DNA from: Mangrovivirga halotolerans
GTDB lineage: Bacteria > Bacteroidota > Bacteroidia > Cytophagales > Cyclobacteriaceae
NCBI RefSeq assembly: GCF_026241165.1
Contig: NZ_JAPFQN010000009.1
Span: forward strand, 124,001-188,000
Reading direction: 5' to 3'
Length of the DNA stretch: 64,000 nt
Part shown: one piece after another, positions 1 to 9,306 of the stretch
Layout of the letters: every line of letters starts with the position of its first letter
Numbering within the stretch: position 1 is the stretch's first letter
The notes under the pieces: model-generated
The model's database searches: none
What the model saw: only the letters and a program-made list of their open reading frames with translations
Told to the model about the DNA's origin: nothing
Translations under genes and position numbers: made by a program

Positions 1-149
1 TTAATTTTTAAATAACGATTAATTAAACTTAAAATTGACCTCATAAAAATATGAGAATGGGATATCTATGTGCTTAATTAGAGGTTCTGAAGTGTTGCTT
101 TTTATAAAAAAAACTCAGGAAACATTAGTAAAACGAAAATTACAAGATC

Positions 150-686
150 ATGAAATGGTTATACTTATTCATATTGTTTACCTCGATATCAATATCTATT
201 CAGGGACAGAAATATGCTGAGCGAAATGGAGAAGTTCACTTTTATTCTAAAGCCCCTGTAGAAGATATTGAAGCACATTCCGAGAAAGGTCAAAGTATTG
301 TTGATATAGGATCAAATAGAATTGCTTTTGAAGTGCCAATCAGAAGCTTCCAATTTGAAAAAGATCTCATGCAAGAGCACTTCAATGAGAATTATATGGA
401 GTCTGATAAATATCCAAAAGCTTCTTTTTCGGGTAGCTTTTCAGGGTTTGATATCAATGCCTCCGGCAAACAAAATGTGACAGCAAGTGGAGAAATTTAT
501 ATCCATGGAGTAAAGGAAAAATGGAATGCAGAAGGCGTGATGTATGTTAAAAATGGAAAAATCCACCTGGAAACAACCTTTTTTGTTCCCCTTGAAACAT
601 TTGATATCGAAAAACCTAAAGTGCTCTTTTACAATATAGCAGACAAAATAGAAGTAAACCTCAACTTTATTTATGATGAAATGTAA
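150..686 (+). CDS. YceI family periplasmic lipid-binding-like protein
   Basis: 178 aa secreted protein. Residues 1-19 form a signal peptide with likely cleavage before Gln20. The rest matches the YceI beta-barrel family, including HFNENYMES (77-85) followed by YPKASFSG (88-95), the usual YceI signature that precedes a core strand. YceI proteins are periplasmic and bind isoprenoid or amphiphilic ligands; the ligand here is unknown. It is the first gene of a tight operon: the next gene starts inside its last 14 bases. Family call is confident, substrate is not. Confidence 0.88.
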   Translation: MKWLYLFILFTSISISIQGQKYAERNGEVHFYSKAPVEDIEAHSEKGQSIVDIGSNRIAFEVPIRSFQFEKDLMQEHFNENYMESDKYPKASFSGSFSGFDINASGKQNVTASGEIYIHGVKEKWNAEGVMYVKNGKIHLETTFFVPLETFDIEKPKVLFYNIADKIEVNLNFIYDEM

Positions 687-1560
687 ATTTTACATATTCC
701 TGACCATAATAACGTTTTTTTCTCTCTGTAGGGTGAATGCACAAGATGACTTGTTAAGTGAGTTATCAGAAGATGACGAAATATATCCGGTTAAATCTAC
801 TTTTAAGGGTACCAGGCTAATTAATGGTCATACAATTGAGACCAGGGGAGCAGGGAATCTGGATTTTTTAATTATGCACAGGTTCGGTAGACTGAATTCG
901 GGGATTGATGAATTTTTTGGATTAGATCAAGCCGTAATCAGATTAGCATTAGATTATGGAATAACTGATGATCTTAGTATTGGAATTGGTCGTAGTAGCA
1001 GTCCTAAATATCTTGATGGATATATTAAGTATTCCTTTCTTAAGCAAACCCCTGGTAAAATTCCTGTTAGTGCAACTATAATTAGCAGTGCTGCATTAGA
1101 CATCAATATCAGAGAGGAGCAGCCTCCGGCCGAGGACAGGTTAAGCTATGCGACCGGAATTTTAATTGCCCGAAAATTTAATTCAGCATTTTCATTTCAG
1201 ATTGCCCCGTATTGGTTGCATAGAAATGTTGTAGAATATAATGAGGAAAATGAGGCATTCGCTTTGAATCTTGCTACAAGAGTAAAGATCACCAAAAGAA
1301 TGGCCATTACAGCGGAATACTTTGTGAGATTGAATGATTCTGCTTTCCCTGAAAACACAAATAATGCATTTGGAGTTGGTTGGGAATTGGAAACCGGAGG
1401 ACATGTTTTCCAATTGATTTTTACAAATAACCTAGGGATGGTGGAGAATACTATTATTCCCGGTACAGTAAATGACTTTTTCTCCGGTGATATTCACTTC
1501 GGTTTTAATATTTCAAGAGCCTTTAACTTAAAAAGAAATAAAGATGAAAAATCTTGGTAA
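673..1560 (+). CDS. DUF5777-type outer-membrane beta-barrel protein
   Basis: 295 aa. Signal peptide about residues 1-23 (cleavage after VNA). The mature part has alternating amphipathic strands, a conserved early block with GTRLINGHTIET and a segment on a low-slung barrel (LDFLIMHRFGRL), as in the Bacteroidota DUF5777 barrels. It probably sits in the outer membrane. Two Met codons open the frame (673 or 676). It overlaps YceI by 14 nt upstream and the cytochrome-like lipoprotein by 17 nt downstream, so the three are probably translationally coupled. Function unknown; the company of YceI and a haem-motif protein suggests an envelope redox or respiratory role (inference). Confidence 0.75.
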   Translation: MMKCKFYIFLTIITFFSLCRVNAQDDLLSELSEDDEIYPVKSTFKGTRLINGHTIETRGAGNLDFLIMHRFGRLNSGIDEFFGLDQAVIRLALDYGITDDLSIGIGRSSSPKYLDGYIKYSFLKQTPGKIPVSATIISSAALDINIREEQPPAEDRLSYATGILIARKFNSAFSFQIAPYWLHRNVVEYNEENEAFALNLATRVKITKRMAITAEYFVRLNDSAFPENTNNAFGVGWELETGGHVFQLIFTNNLGMVENTIIPGTVNDFFSGDIHFGFNISRAFNLKRNKDEKSW

Positions 1561-2335
1561 AATCTTATTAATGACAGCAATCATAATTGGTTGTAAGTCA
1601 GAGAAGAATCCTGCTCCGGGAGGTAGTTGTGAAGAACCTTTTGATATCACAATAAATAATACGATGCCGGCAAATTGTGATGCAGAAGATGGATCTTTCG
1701 AGTGGTCCACTACCCCTGGAAAGCAAATTGTATCCATGTCTGTAGGAGGTCAAAGTGTTGCAGTTTCATCAACAGTTACAAGTTTGTCCGCCGGTATTTA
1801 TGAACTGGTTCTGGTTGCTGAAGATGGTTGCGAATCGACTGCAAATGTTACTATTCCTTCTGAAAGTGGCCTGACTGCATCACTCGATCAGACTACACCT
1901 TCAGATTGTGATGTGGACAATGGTTCCGTATCTCTTTCTGCTTCAGGAGGCACCGAACCATATACTTATGATGTGGGTGGCTCTACAAATCAGACCGGTT
2001 CGTTTAATAGTTTGACATTTGGAGATTATACTGCAACAATAACTGATAATAATGGTTGTTCAGCAACGGTAAGTTTTAATATTGATGCGTCAATTTCCTT
2101 TAACTCCGATGTTGAGCCTTTAATACAGAATAATTGTGCTGTGCCTGGTTGCCATGTAGCGGGTACAGGTAGAGTTGTTTTCGCCAATTATAATGATATA
2201 CAAGCTAATGCAAGTAATATCAGGCAGCGAGTAAGTACTGGGATTATGCCTCCGCAAAACTCTGGATATGATCTTACTCAGCAACAAAGAGATGATATTG
2301 TGTGCTGGATAGATGCAGGAGCAAAAAATAATTAA
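1544..2335 (+). CDS. SprB-repeat lipoprotein with C-terminal cytochrome c-like motif
   Basis: 263 aa. A lipoprotein signal ends at Cys17 (box IIGC). Residues about 35-100 and 107-178 are two SprB-like repeats, each with the ANCDAEDGS / SDCDVDNGS type motif. The last 80 residues resemble a small c-type cytochrome: a C198-x4-C203-H204 motif in place of the usual CxxCH, then MPP (Met235) as a possible distal ligand, and a closing WIDAGAKNN. This CX4CH form recurs in Bacteroidota proteins with this ending (recollection). Overlaps the upstream barrel gene by 17 nt. Likely an envelope haem protein; covalent haem attachment at this spacing is unproven. Confidence 0.75.
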   Translation: MKNLGKILLMTAIIIGCKSEKNPAPGGSCEEPFDITINNTMPANCDAEDGSFEWSTTPGKQIVSMSVGGQSVAVSSTVTSLSAGIYELVLVAEDGCESTANVTIPSESGLTASLDQTTPSDCDVDNGSVSLSASGGTEPYTYDVGGSTNQTGSFNSLTFGDYTATITDNNGCSATVSFNIDASISFNSDVEPLIQNNCAVPGCHVAGTGRVVFANYNDIQANASNIRQRVSTGIMPPQNSGYDLTQQQRDDIVCWIDAGAKNN

Positions 2336-2340
2336 ATAAT

Positions 2341-2460
2341 TTTTCTTCCTTTTAACATTGAATGTTATTCATAAGGATTATCTGTTAAAAACCTGCCTGC
2401 GTGATCTTTATGAAGAAGGAAGAAAATTGTGATCAATAGAGGCTTTAATTAGCCTCTATT
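2341..2460. terminator. Inverted repeats between convergent genes, probable bidirectional terminator
   Basis: A perfect 10-bp stem, AATAGAGGCT (2435-2444) with AGCCTCTATT (2451-2460) and a 6-nt loop, lies just beyond the stop of the TonB receptor. A wider inverted repeat, 2341-2351 with 2416-2426 (TTTTCTTCCTT / AAGGAAGAAAA), surrounds the middle of the gap. Neither has a long T tract, so the terminator role is inferred from the position between two convergent stops. Confidence 0.55.
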
Positions 2461-2464
2461 GTAT

Positions 2465-4864
2465 TTAAAATAAATACCTTAAACCAAGATAAAAATTTCT
2501 GCCAGGGGCACTGATTCCTGAAGAATAAGGGCGGTAATGAAGATCTGCCAGATTTTCCAGACCGGCATTAACAATCAGGCTATTCAAAATATTCACAGAA
2601 CCTCCCAAATTAATCGTGACCCAACCTAATGCTCCATCCTCAGTATAAAGATGGGTTTTGTTTTGTTCTGATGGAGCTAAATCCTGAAAGTCGATTCCTC
2701 CCTGGTATCTCATATCTATAAAAATATCCCATTCAGACCGGTCATAACGTAATGACGTCCTTCCAAATAGCGGGACAACATGTCTTACAGGTTTGCCATC
2801 GGAGGTTTCGCCGTCAGAAATAGTTAAAGTACTAGCCAGTGAGAAATTTTCATTGATCAGGTATGATCCATTTAAGGATACTCCATAAATTTCGGCTTTT
2901 CCGACATTTACTTCTGCCTGAACTCTGCTTAAGGTGCCGTCGTAGGTGATGAAATCTTCTCCCTTGAATGTAAAATCTCTGCGTTCCATTGCATTGACAA
3001 GGATGCTATAAAAAGCAGCAAATTCAAAAGTGAATTTATCAGGATTATAAGCCTTATATCCGAATTCGAAACTATGGTTATATTCTGGTTCGAGATCCGG
3101 ATTTGGCACAACGACATTCCCGGGTTCTGAATCAAATACTTTAGCAGCATCATCTACATTCGGGGCTCTGAATCCTGATCCGTAGCTTATACTAAGATTG
3201 TGAATATCATTGGGTTGGAATACCAGGCTGGTAGAACCTGTTAATGCACCATTTTTATTAGTAAATCCATCGGAAGGAAGACCTATATCTCCAAAATTAA
3301 CAGTCGTTTCAATATAAGTATATCTCAGTCCTGCATTAATGAGTAATTGATCAGAGAGATGATATTTAGCAAATGAATAAATAGCTGCAGATAAATAATC
3401 AGAACCTTCAGAAGGATATCTGGTGGAGGTAGGTGTGGTTTCTCCGCTAATGATATTTTTTCTGATCGCGTCACTAAATACATCATTATGGAAGTATTCA
3501 AGGCCATAGTATAAAGCCCATTTTTCAAAATTCTTTTCGAATTCAGCATTTACTGAGTATGCTTTTACATTTTCAGTTCTTGTCCTCAGGCTTTCGTTTT
3601 GAAATTTCCGGTCATTTCTGCTTTCTTCATAATCCTGGTACGCTAATGTGAGTTTTAACCTGTCAAAAGCAGAATTAGGTGTATTAAATGTTAGTTTAAG
3701 GCTATTCATCATCCATTGCTGAGGACCGTAATACCATTCTGCATTTTCAGGATTACCATTATCTTCAAGGATCAGTCTGTCATAGCGTGGTATATCACTG
3801 GTAGAACTATAGTAAAAATTTATTCCTGCATCGATACGGTCAGAAACTTTAAGTTTGAATTTTTGAATGAAAGAATACTGATCATATGCCGAGGGAATCT
3901 GCTTTTCGGGATCAGGGTTTATAATGATTTCATCATTTGCATCAGCAGCAGGTTTAACATACCAATCTCTTTTAAAAAAACTCTCATATCCATCAGGATA
4001 ATTTGCTCCTGCCCGAAGGTCGTCAAAGTCAGAATAAGATAAAGAAGTAAAAGAAGCCAGTTTTTTACCAGCAATATTCAAAGAAAGATGACCTGTCTTT
4101 TCATTATTAGCGGTACTGTATCTTCCGGAAACACTTCCTGAGATCTTCGTCCCTTCTATACTGAATTCCGGGTTGATTGTATGGAAATCCATAACTCCTC
4201 CCAGTGCATCAGAACCGTAAATAACAGATCCCGGTCCAAATATAACCTCAGCACTTTGTAAAGATAGCGGGTCAATATTAAGTACATTTTGAAGATTACC
4301 ACTTCTGAAGATCGCATTATTCATTCTTACTCCATCAACTATCAAAAGAACTGAATTGGCAGCAAAACCCCTTATCATTGGGCTACCACCTCCCAGCTGA
4401 CTTTTCTGGACAAAAACCTGGCCAGTGGCCGCAAGCATATCTGCACTGGTCTGCGGTTGTGTATCCATTATGTCCTGAGCATCTATCGATGCCATCTGCT
4501 GAGGAACATCTGATTTTGGTTGTTCCCATTTGTTGGCTGAGATCACCACCTCATCGATCTTGATAACCTTTTCTTCCAGGGATATAACTTTATTTCCCTG
4601 AAGCATGTCCTGCTTAGTCAGGGTCACTGGGTAATAAGATGAATGGTTAATATTAAGCAGATCATCTTGATTGAAAACAGACAAATCTGCTATACCTGAC
4701 TCATCAGTGATCACCTGGTTGGATCCGTCTACAGAAGTAATAGATACACCCTGAACCGGTAGTCCGGTTTCTTTATTTATGGTTTTGACATTCTGTGAAA
4801 AAACAGGTGTTGATGCAAATAAAATAATATATGCAAGGGCAAAAAATGCTTTTTTCATATACAC
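2465..4864 (-). CDS. TonB-dependent receptor, hemoglobin/transferrin/lactoferrin-type
   Basis: 799 aa outer-membrane receptor. Signal peptide 1-24, then a carboxypeptidase-regulatory-like domain (about 27-95), a plug beginning near VVISANKWEQ (about 105) and a 22-strand barrel ending in an aromatic residue (LGLRYLF). The plug segment with GGGSPMIRGFAANS, VDGVRMNNAIFRSGN and GPGSVIYGSDALGGV, and the barrel motif FRAPNVDD, are those of haem or haemoprotein receptors of the HmuR type. It would import a haem- or iron-containing ligand using TonB energy. No haem-handling neighbours are seen and no obvious Fur box was identified. Receptor class is confident, ligand only moderate. Confidence 0.88.
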   Translation of the reverse strand: MYMKKAFFALAYIILFASTPVFSQNVKTINKETGLPVQGVSITSVDGSNQVITDESGIADLSVFNQDDLLNINHSSYYPVTLTKQDMLQGNKVISLEEKVIKIDEVVISANKWEQPKSDVPQQMASIDAQDIMDTQPQTSADMLAATGQVFVQKSQLGGGSPMIRGFAANSVLLIVDGVRMNNAIFRSGNLQNVLNIDPLSLQSAEVIFGPGSVIYGSDALGGVMDFHTINPEFSIEGTKISGSVSGRYSTANNEKTGHLSLNIAGKKLASFTSLSYSDFDDLRAGANYPDGYESFFKRDWYVKPAADANDEIIINPDPEKQIPSAYDQYSFIQKFKLKVSDRIDAGINFYYSSTSDIPRYDRLILEDNGNPENAEWYYGPQQWMMNSLKLTFNTPNSAFDRLKLTLAYQDYEESRNDRKFQNESLRTRTENVKAYSVNAEFEKNFEKWALYYGLEYFHNDVFSDAIRKNIISGETTPTSTRYPSEGSDYLSAAIYSFAKYHLSDQLLINAGLRYTYIETTVNFGDIGLPSDGFTNKNGALTGSTSLVFQPNDIHNLSISYGSGFRAPNVDDAAKVFDSEPGNVVVPNPDLEPEYNHSFEFGYKAYNPDKFTFEFAAFYSILVNAMERRDFTFKGEDFITYDGTLSRVQAEVNVGKAEIYGVSLNGSYLINENFSLASTLTISDGETSDGKPVRHVVPLFGRTSLRYDRSEWDIFIDMRYQGGIDFQDLAPSEQNKTHLYTEDGALGWVTINLGGSVNILNSLIVNAGLENLADLHYRPYSSGISAPGRNFYLGLRYLF

Positions 4865-4943
4865 AAATATCTATAAAAAGAGGTTGTCAACCGAATGTTA
4901 CGTAAAATTTTCAATTATTAGTGTCAATTTCATAAGCCGTTAA

Positions 4944-4951
4944 TAACTTTG
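4944..4951 (+). promoter_or_regulatory. Candidate -7 box (TAACTTTG)
   Basis: TAACTTTG fits the Bacteroidota -7 consensus TAnnTTTG and lies 22 nt before the ATG of the YheT-like gene. A clear TTG at -33 is not visible, so this is a half-supported promoter. Confidence 0.45.
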
Positions 4952-4973
4952 GATATAAGCCGTTAGAGAATTT

Positions 4974-5942
4974 ATGCCTTTAATCAAATCCAACTATAAG
5001 AAACCATTCTATTTAATCAATTCGCATCTGGAAACGATTATACCATCTGCATTCAGGAAAGTTAGTGATGTGAATTATGAACGGAAGAGACTTGAATTGC
5101 AGGATGGGGATTTTCTGGATCTTGATTTTCTTCTCCATGACAAAAGAAAAGATAGTATTCTCGTAATTTCTCATGGTCTTGAAGGAAGCTCTGATCGGCC
5201 GTATGTGATGGGGCTGGCTAAATTATTTTTTAAAAATGGCATTGATGTCTGTGCCTGGAATTGCAGAAGCTGCAGTGGGGAAATAAACCGGCTACCGCGT
5301 TTGTATCATCATGGCGATACCGATGATCTTCATTATGTACTTGAAGAGGTTAGCAGACTTTATAATAACAAAAATATTATTCTTGCAGGCTTAAGTATGG
5401 GAGGGGCTATGAGCTTAAAGTACGCTGGAGAAGACCGGGAAGAGAAAATTAAGGATCTAAAGGGAGTGATAGCTTTTAGTGTGCCTACAGATCTGAGAGG
5501 AAGTAGCCTGACTCTGAATAAAAAAGGGAATGGTTTTTATCGCAAGCGTTTCTTAAATAAATTAAAAAACAAACTCTTATTAAAAAAAGACCAGTTTGAC
5601 GGGCTCATCGACCTCAATAAAATTGATGAAGTGAAAAACTTTCAGGATTTTGATGCTCATTATACCGCTAATATAAGTGGTTTCGGATCTGTTGATGAAT
5701 TTTATGAGAATGCCTCTTGTGGTAATTTTATTGAAGGGATAAAAGTGCCATCTTTATTAGTGAATGCAAAGAATGATCCAATCCTTTCTGATTCATGCTA
5801 CCCTTATAAATTGGCAGAAAGCCATACTTATTTTTTTCTGGAAACTCCAGAAACCGGAGGACACGTAGGGTTTATGCAAAGAGGAGATGAATATACCTGG
5901 TCTGAAAGAAGAGCACTGCAATTTGTTCAGGAGATCTTATGA
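4974..5942 (+). CDS. YheT-like alpha/beta hydrolase
   Basis: 322 aa cytosolic alpha/beta hydrolase. An oxyanion-type ISHGLEGSSDRPY block lies at 65-77, the family block DVCAWNCRSCSGEINR near 91-106, the nucleophile elbow GLSMGG with Ser141, and candidate acid Asp (NAKNDP, about 267) and His (GGHVGF, about 298). Length and motifs match the YheT group, whose natural substrates are poorly defined. Its last 6 nt overlap the convergent glycosyltransferase gene. Confidence 0.85.
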   Translation: MPLIKSNYKKPFYLINSHLETIIPSAFRKVSDVNYERKRLELQDGDFLDLDFLLHDKRKDSILVISHGLEGSSDRPYVMGLAKLFFKNGIDVCAWNCRSCSGEINRLPRLYHHGDTDDLHYVLEEVSRLYNNKNIILAGLSMGGAMSLKYAGEDREEKIKDLKGVIAFSVPTDLRGSSLTLNKKGNGFYRKRFLNKLKNKLLLKKDQFDGLIDLNKIDEVKNFQDFDAHYTANISGFGSVDEFYENASCGNFIEGIKVPSLLVNAKNDPILSDSCYPYKLAESHTYFFLETPETGGHVGFMQRGDEYTWSERRALQFVQEIL

Positions 5943-7217
5943 GTCAAAAGGCATTGAGTACTCTTCATTATAAAACAGAACTCGCCAGGTTTTAAGTATT
6001 TCAAATGGCTCTATTGGTATTTCCTTCAGTTTATAGTGTTTTTGAAAAATAAATTTTGAAGCACTTTCTACCGGAACTTTTTGATAATAATGGTCTGTTA
6101 AATGATGGACAATCTTTAAGACTGTTAAACCATCAAAAACCTCATAATATTTTTTAAAACGAGAATGATTGTTTTTAGCACCAGTTGATGCTGTTTTGAT
6201 TTTTTCTATCAGATCATTTTCTCTAAGATATTCCATTAAAGCCGGATGAAGAATATCCTTCAGATGGTTCAAATGAAAATCACTTATGACATTTCCGCTA
6301 TTGAGTATTTCGAATAATGGCCTTAAAATATAAAAGATCTCAGGACAATAAGTCTCAATTTCCTTTCCATTAGTGAATTCGATCATTGCCCTGCCCGTTC
6401 CGAAAGGCACCCTGTCAGAAATTCGGGCTTCAGGAAAAATCCTTGTATTGTGGACCTGCCCGTAATTCCCCATTGGGATTACTCGATGTAAAAAGTAAAA
6501 ATCCTCTCCGGCTTTACGTTTGTTCATACCACCAATGGTGGCATAAGCATCTGCTCTGCAGGCCATACTGCTCCCCACTGTATGATATGCGTAAGGATAT
6601 TCAGCATATCTTAAAGCTGCTATATAATAATGCAGATGGCTTTCGTAAAGGATTATTCCTTTATTGATCAGATCATTATCTGTAAGTGGGTGTTCGAAAG
6701 CAATGGAGGCACCGGGGGATTTAGGGTGGTCTTTAAAATAGCTTATTACACATTCCAGGTAATTGTTCTGACAAGTAGCATCTGCATCAAAACAGATTAT
6801 GGGAGCTGTAAGGTTGTTGATGTTTTGCAGTTGTCTGAATGCTTCATCCATACCTGCTTTCCTGGCCATGCCTACACCAGCGATCTTATTTCTTATTTTG
6901 CAGATATTACCCGGAAAGAAATGCAGATTATGACTTTCATTCTTTTTAATCCAGGATTTCAGTTGTTCAAATTGCTCTTTATGAAACTGTGCAATCTTAT
7001 CATCTGTGCTTTCTGGTTCATTGATAACAACAAAAACACAAACAGTAAAATTAGTAATGTTATCAGCAAGAGACTGAAGACTTTTTAAAAGGCCTTCCTC
7101 AAAAAAAGAAGGTAAAACAACTATAGCATCAGTGTCTTCAGGGATTTTTTCTTCTATCTGATAATCATCAGTAGCATATCTGTTCAGGTATGTTGAAAAC
7201 GTTTTTTCAACCTTCAT
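5937..7217 (-). CDS. Family 2 glycosyltransferase
   Basis: 426 aa soluble GT-A-fold transferase. Residues 30-60 hold the first Rossmann strand (AIVVLPSFFEE); CFDADATC (142-149) gives the DxD metal motif at Asp144-Asp146; GSSMACRADAY followed by AGEDFYFL (about 215-240) is the acceptor loop and the ED motif of GT2 enzymes. No membrane segment is evident. The start ATG shares one base with the pdxH stop (TGATG), so the two genes are probably coupled. Donor and acceptor cannot be told from sequence. Confidence 0.8.
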   Translation of the reverse strand: MKVEKTFSTYLNRYATDDYQIEEKIPEDTDAIVVLPSFFEEGLLKSLQSLADNITNFTVCVFVVINEPESTDDKIAQFHKEQFEQLKSWIKKNESHNLHFFPGNICKIRNKIAGVGMARKAGMDEAFRQLQNINNLTAPIICFDADATCQNNYLECVISYFKDHPKSPGASIAFEHPLTDNDLINKGIILYESHLHYYIAALRYAEYPYAYHTVGSSMACRADAYATIGGMNKRKAGEDFYFLHRVIPMGNYGQVHNTRIFPEARISDRVPFGTGRAMIEFTNGKEIETYCPEIFYILRPLFEILNSGNVISDFHLNHLKDILHPALMEYLRENDLIEKIKTASTGAKNNHSRFKKYYEVFDGLTVLKIVHHLTDHYYQKVPVESASKFIFQKHYKLKEIPIEPFEILKTWRVLFYNEEYSMPFDS

Positions 7218-7855
7218 CAGGGAGCCAGTCTCGTTATTTTCCAGGTAAAGTCTTTTTGAAGATTATAAGAAATTCGGTCATGGAGACGGTTTGGTCTTCC
7301 CTGCCAGAATTCTAGCATGACGGGTTTAACCCTATATCCACCCCATTGTTTGGGTTTAGTCACAGTTTTCCCTTCAAATTTGTGTTTGACCTGTTCATGA
7401 CGTTCATCGAGAATATCCCTGCTGGCAATAGGTTGAGATTGAGGTGACACCCAGGCTCCGATCTTGCTGCCTTCAGGCCTGCTGTTAAAATATTCTTCAG
7501 ATTCTTTTTCAGTAAGTCTCTCAGCAATACCTTCGATTCTGACCTGTCTTTCCAGTTCTCCCCAGAAGAATGTTAGTGCTACCCAGGGGTTTTCGTCTAT
7601 CTCCAGACCTTTTTTGCTTTGATAATTAGTAAAGAATTCAAACCCTCCATCAGAGATACCTTTCAGGAGAACAATTCTGCATGATGGTCTGCCATCAGCA
7701 GTAATCGTTGATAATGACATTGCATTCGGTTCGAGAACCTCCGATTTTGCAGCTTCTTCAAACCACTTTTCAAATTGCTTTACAGCGTCTTTGTCAACGC
7801 CATCAATATTAAGAGAATGTCTTGAATACTCTTTTCTGATGTCAGCTATATCCAT
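7217..7855 (-). CDS. pdxH: Pyridoxamine 5'-phosphate oxidase
   Basis: 212 aa, the standard PdxH length. It oxidises pyridoxamine- or pyridoxine-5'-phosphate to pyridoxal 5'-phosphate with FMN and oxygen. The sequence carries the FMN/substrate blocks PSCRIVLLKG (about 57-66), YQSKKG (78-83) and the closing RPNRLHDR...WKITRLAP. N-terminal YSRHSL matches the family lid. Upstream of and coupled to the GT2 gene; a second, divergent PPOX-fold protein lies at 55244-55816 and lacks these terminal motifs. Confidence 0.95.
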   Translation of the reverse strand: MDIADIRKEYSRHSLNIDGVDKDAVKQFEKWFEEAAKSEVLEPNAMSLSTITADGRPSCRIVLLKGISDGGFEFFTNYQSKKGLEIDENPWVALTFFWGELERQVRIEGIAERLTEKESEEYFNSRPEGSKIGAWVSPQSQPIASRDILDERHEQVKHKFEGKTVTKPKQWGGYRVKPVMLEFWQGRPNRLHDRISYNLQKDFTWKITRLAP

Positions 7856-8001
7856 GATAAACGAATTCTTGTTATAGAGGGGTAAAATTGAGAATACCTT
7901 TGTAAATCACCAATATAAAATCAATTATTCTTTGTTTGTTTAATAATAACTGATTTGTTTTAGGCTGGACAAAAATAATATCTAAATATCTTTTAATACA
8001 A

Positions 8002-8586
8002 ATGAAGTTAAGTTTAGAGGTATCTGTGGAAAGCAGCCAGGAATGGGTTGATGCTGTCATGAATGATTTTGATTCATTTTTACAGGACCACGCTAATTGT
8101 GAGCGGAAAGCTTCGTCTATGGCAATGAGTCTGGTGGCAAAATATCCAAACAGGACTGAAATAATTCCCGAGTTGATCGAGACGGCAATTGAAGAACTTG
8201 AGCATTTCCAGGATGTATATAAAGTAATGGAAAAACGAAATATACAGCTGCCCCATCAAATAAGTCAGGATATTTACGTTAAAAAATTAGTTGACAAATG
8301 TCATAGTGGGAGAGAGGAGAGGTTCAGAGATCGATTATTACTGGCTTCCATTATCGAATGCAGAGGAGCTGAGAGATTCAGATTGATTTATGAGGCACTT
8401 CCCGAAGGAGAGTTGAAGAGTTTTTATCATCGATTATGGGCCTCTGAGGCTAAACATGGTAATATTTTCGTTAAGATGGCGTTGCTGTATTTTCCTGAGG
8501 ATGAGGTTTATGCAAGGCTTGATGAACTCAATAAAATAGAAGGAGAAATATTAAAAGAATTACCAATACGGGCAGCTTTACATTAG
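8002..8586 (+). CDS. miaE: tRNA-(ms2io6A)-hydroxylase MiaE-like
   Basis: 194 aa di-iron ferritin-like protein. MiaE hydroxylates the isopentenyl group of ms2i6A37 in tRNA. Metal-ligand motifs are visible: ExxH in EELEHFQ, a second Glu helix in SIIECRGAERF, and ExxH in SEAKHGN near the C-terminus. The length agrees with bacterial MiaE. Divergent from pdxH across a 146-nt gap. Confidence 0.88.
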   Translation: MKLSLEVSVESSQEWVDAVMNDFDSFLQDHANCERKASSMAMSLVAKYPNRTEIIPELIETAIEELEHFQDVYKVMEKRNIQLPHQISQDIYVKKLVDKCHSGREERFRDRLLLASIIECRGAERFRLIYEALPEGELKSFYHRLWASEAKHGNIFVKMALLYFPEDEVYARLDELNKIEGEILKELPIRAALH

Positions 8587-8675
8587 GATATTATTGATTA
8601 TATCAAAAAAATATGGTTAAATTAAAAGTAATAGCTCTTTAATAAGATTATAATAAAAGTAATGAAAAGATAATT

Positions 8676-9254
8676 ATGGAATTCTTCCCCAAACCAGGAT
8701 CAGTTAATCCGGAAAAAGGTTCTTTTCTCTTATCGGAACCCTTCCTTCCGGATCCGAATTTTGAACGTTCGGTGGTATTGTTGTGTGAGAATAATGATGA
8801 TGGATCTTTTGGATTTGTTCTCAATAAACCTTCGATCTTAACATTAAGTGAAGTACTAGATGAAGAAACGGCTATTGATATTCCGCTATATGTAGGAGGG
8901 CCGGTTCAGCAAGATACTCTACACTTTATCCATCGAAGGCCGGATCTTGTAGATGAAGCTGTTCCCCTTGGAAACGGTATTTTTTGGGGTGGTAATTTTG
9001 AACAGGTAGTTGCTTTATTGAGATCTGGTATATACCTGGATGAAGACTTTAAGTTTTTTATTGGCTATTCAGGATGGTCTGAAGGACAACTCAAAAGGGA
9101 ACTTGAAGAAACATCCTGGATCGTTTCAGATGAAACAGATCCAGAGATCGTATTTAATCACGATTCTGATCAGATCTGGGGGAATATTTTGAAGAAGATG
9201 GGGGGAGAATTTAAGATGTTTGCAAATTATCCACAAGACCCGAGATTAAATTAA
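8676..9254 (+). CDS. YqgE/AlgH family protein
   Basis: 192 aa. Family blocks are clear: GSFLLSEPFLPDPNFERSVV (about 15-34), GFVLNKP (47-53), GGPVQQDTLHFIHR (75-88), and GYSGWSEGQL near 130. YqgE/AlgH proteins are widespread cytosolic proteins of unsettled function, once linked to alginate regulation. It stands between miaE and the DUF349 gene; no overlap. Confidence 0.92.
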   Translation: MEFFPKPGSVNPEKGSFLLSEPFLPDPNFERSVVLLCENNDDGSFGFVLNKPSILTLSEVLDEETAIDIPLYVGGPVQQDTLHFIHRRPDLVDEAVPLGNGIFWGGNFEQVVALLRSGIYLDEDFKFFIGYSGWSEGQLKRELEETSWIVSDETDPEIVFNHDSDQIWGNILKKMGGEFKMFANYPQDPRLN

Positions 9255-9265
9255 GCTGGATTTTA

Positions 9266-9273
9266 TAATTTTG
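9266..9273 (+). promoter_or_regulatory. Candidate -7 box (TAATTTTG)
   Basis: TAATTTTG matches TAnnTTTG, 33 nt before the ATG of the DUF349 gene. No convincing -33 TTG is visible, so support is partial. Confidence 0.4.
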
Positions 9274-9306
9274 GGGGAAGTGGTTTTATAGAATAATAAC
9301 ACTGTC

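Noticed and set aside
6386-7088. Plus-strand ORFs inside the glycosyltransferase gene
   Set aside because: Shadows of the strong minus-strand GT2 frame.
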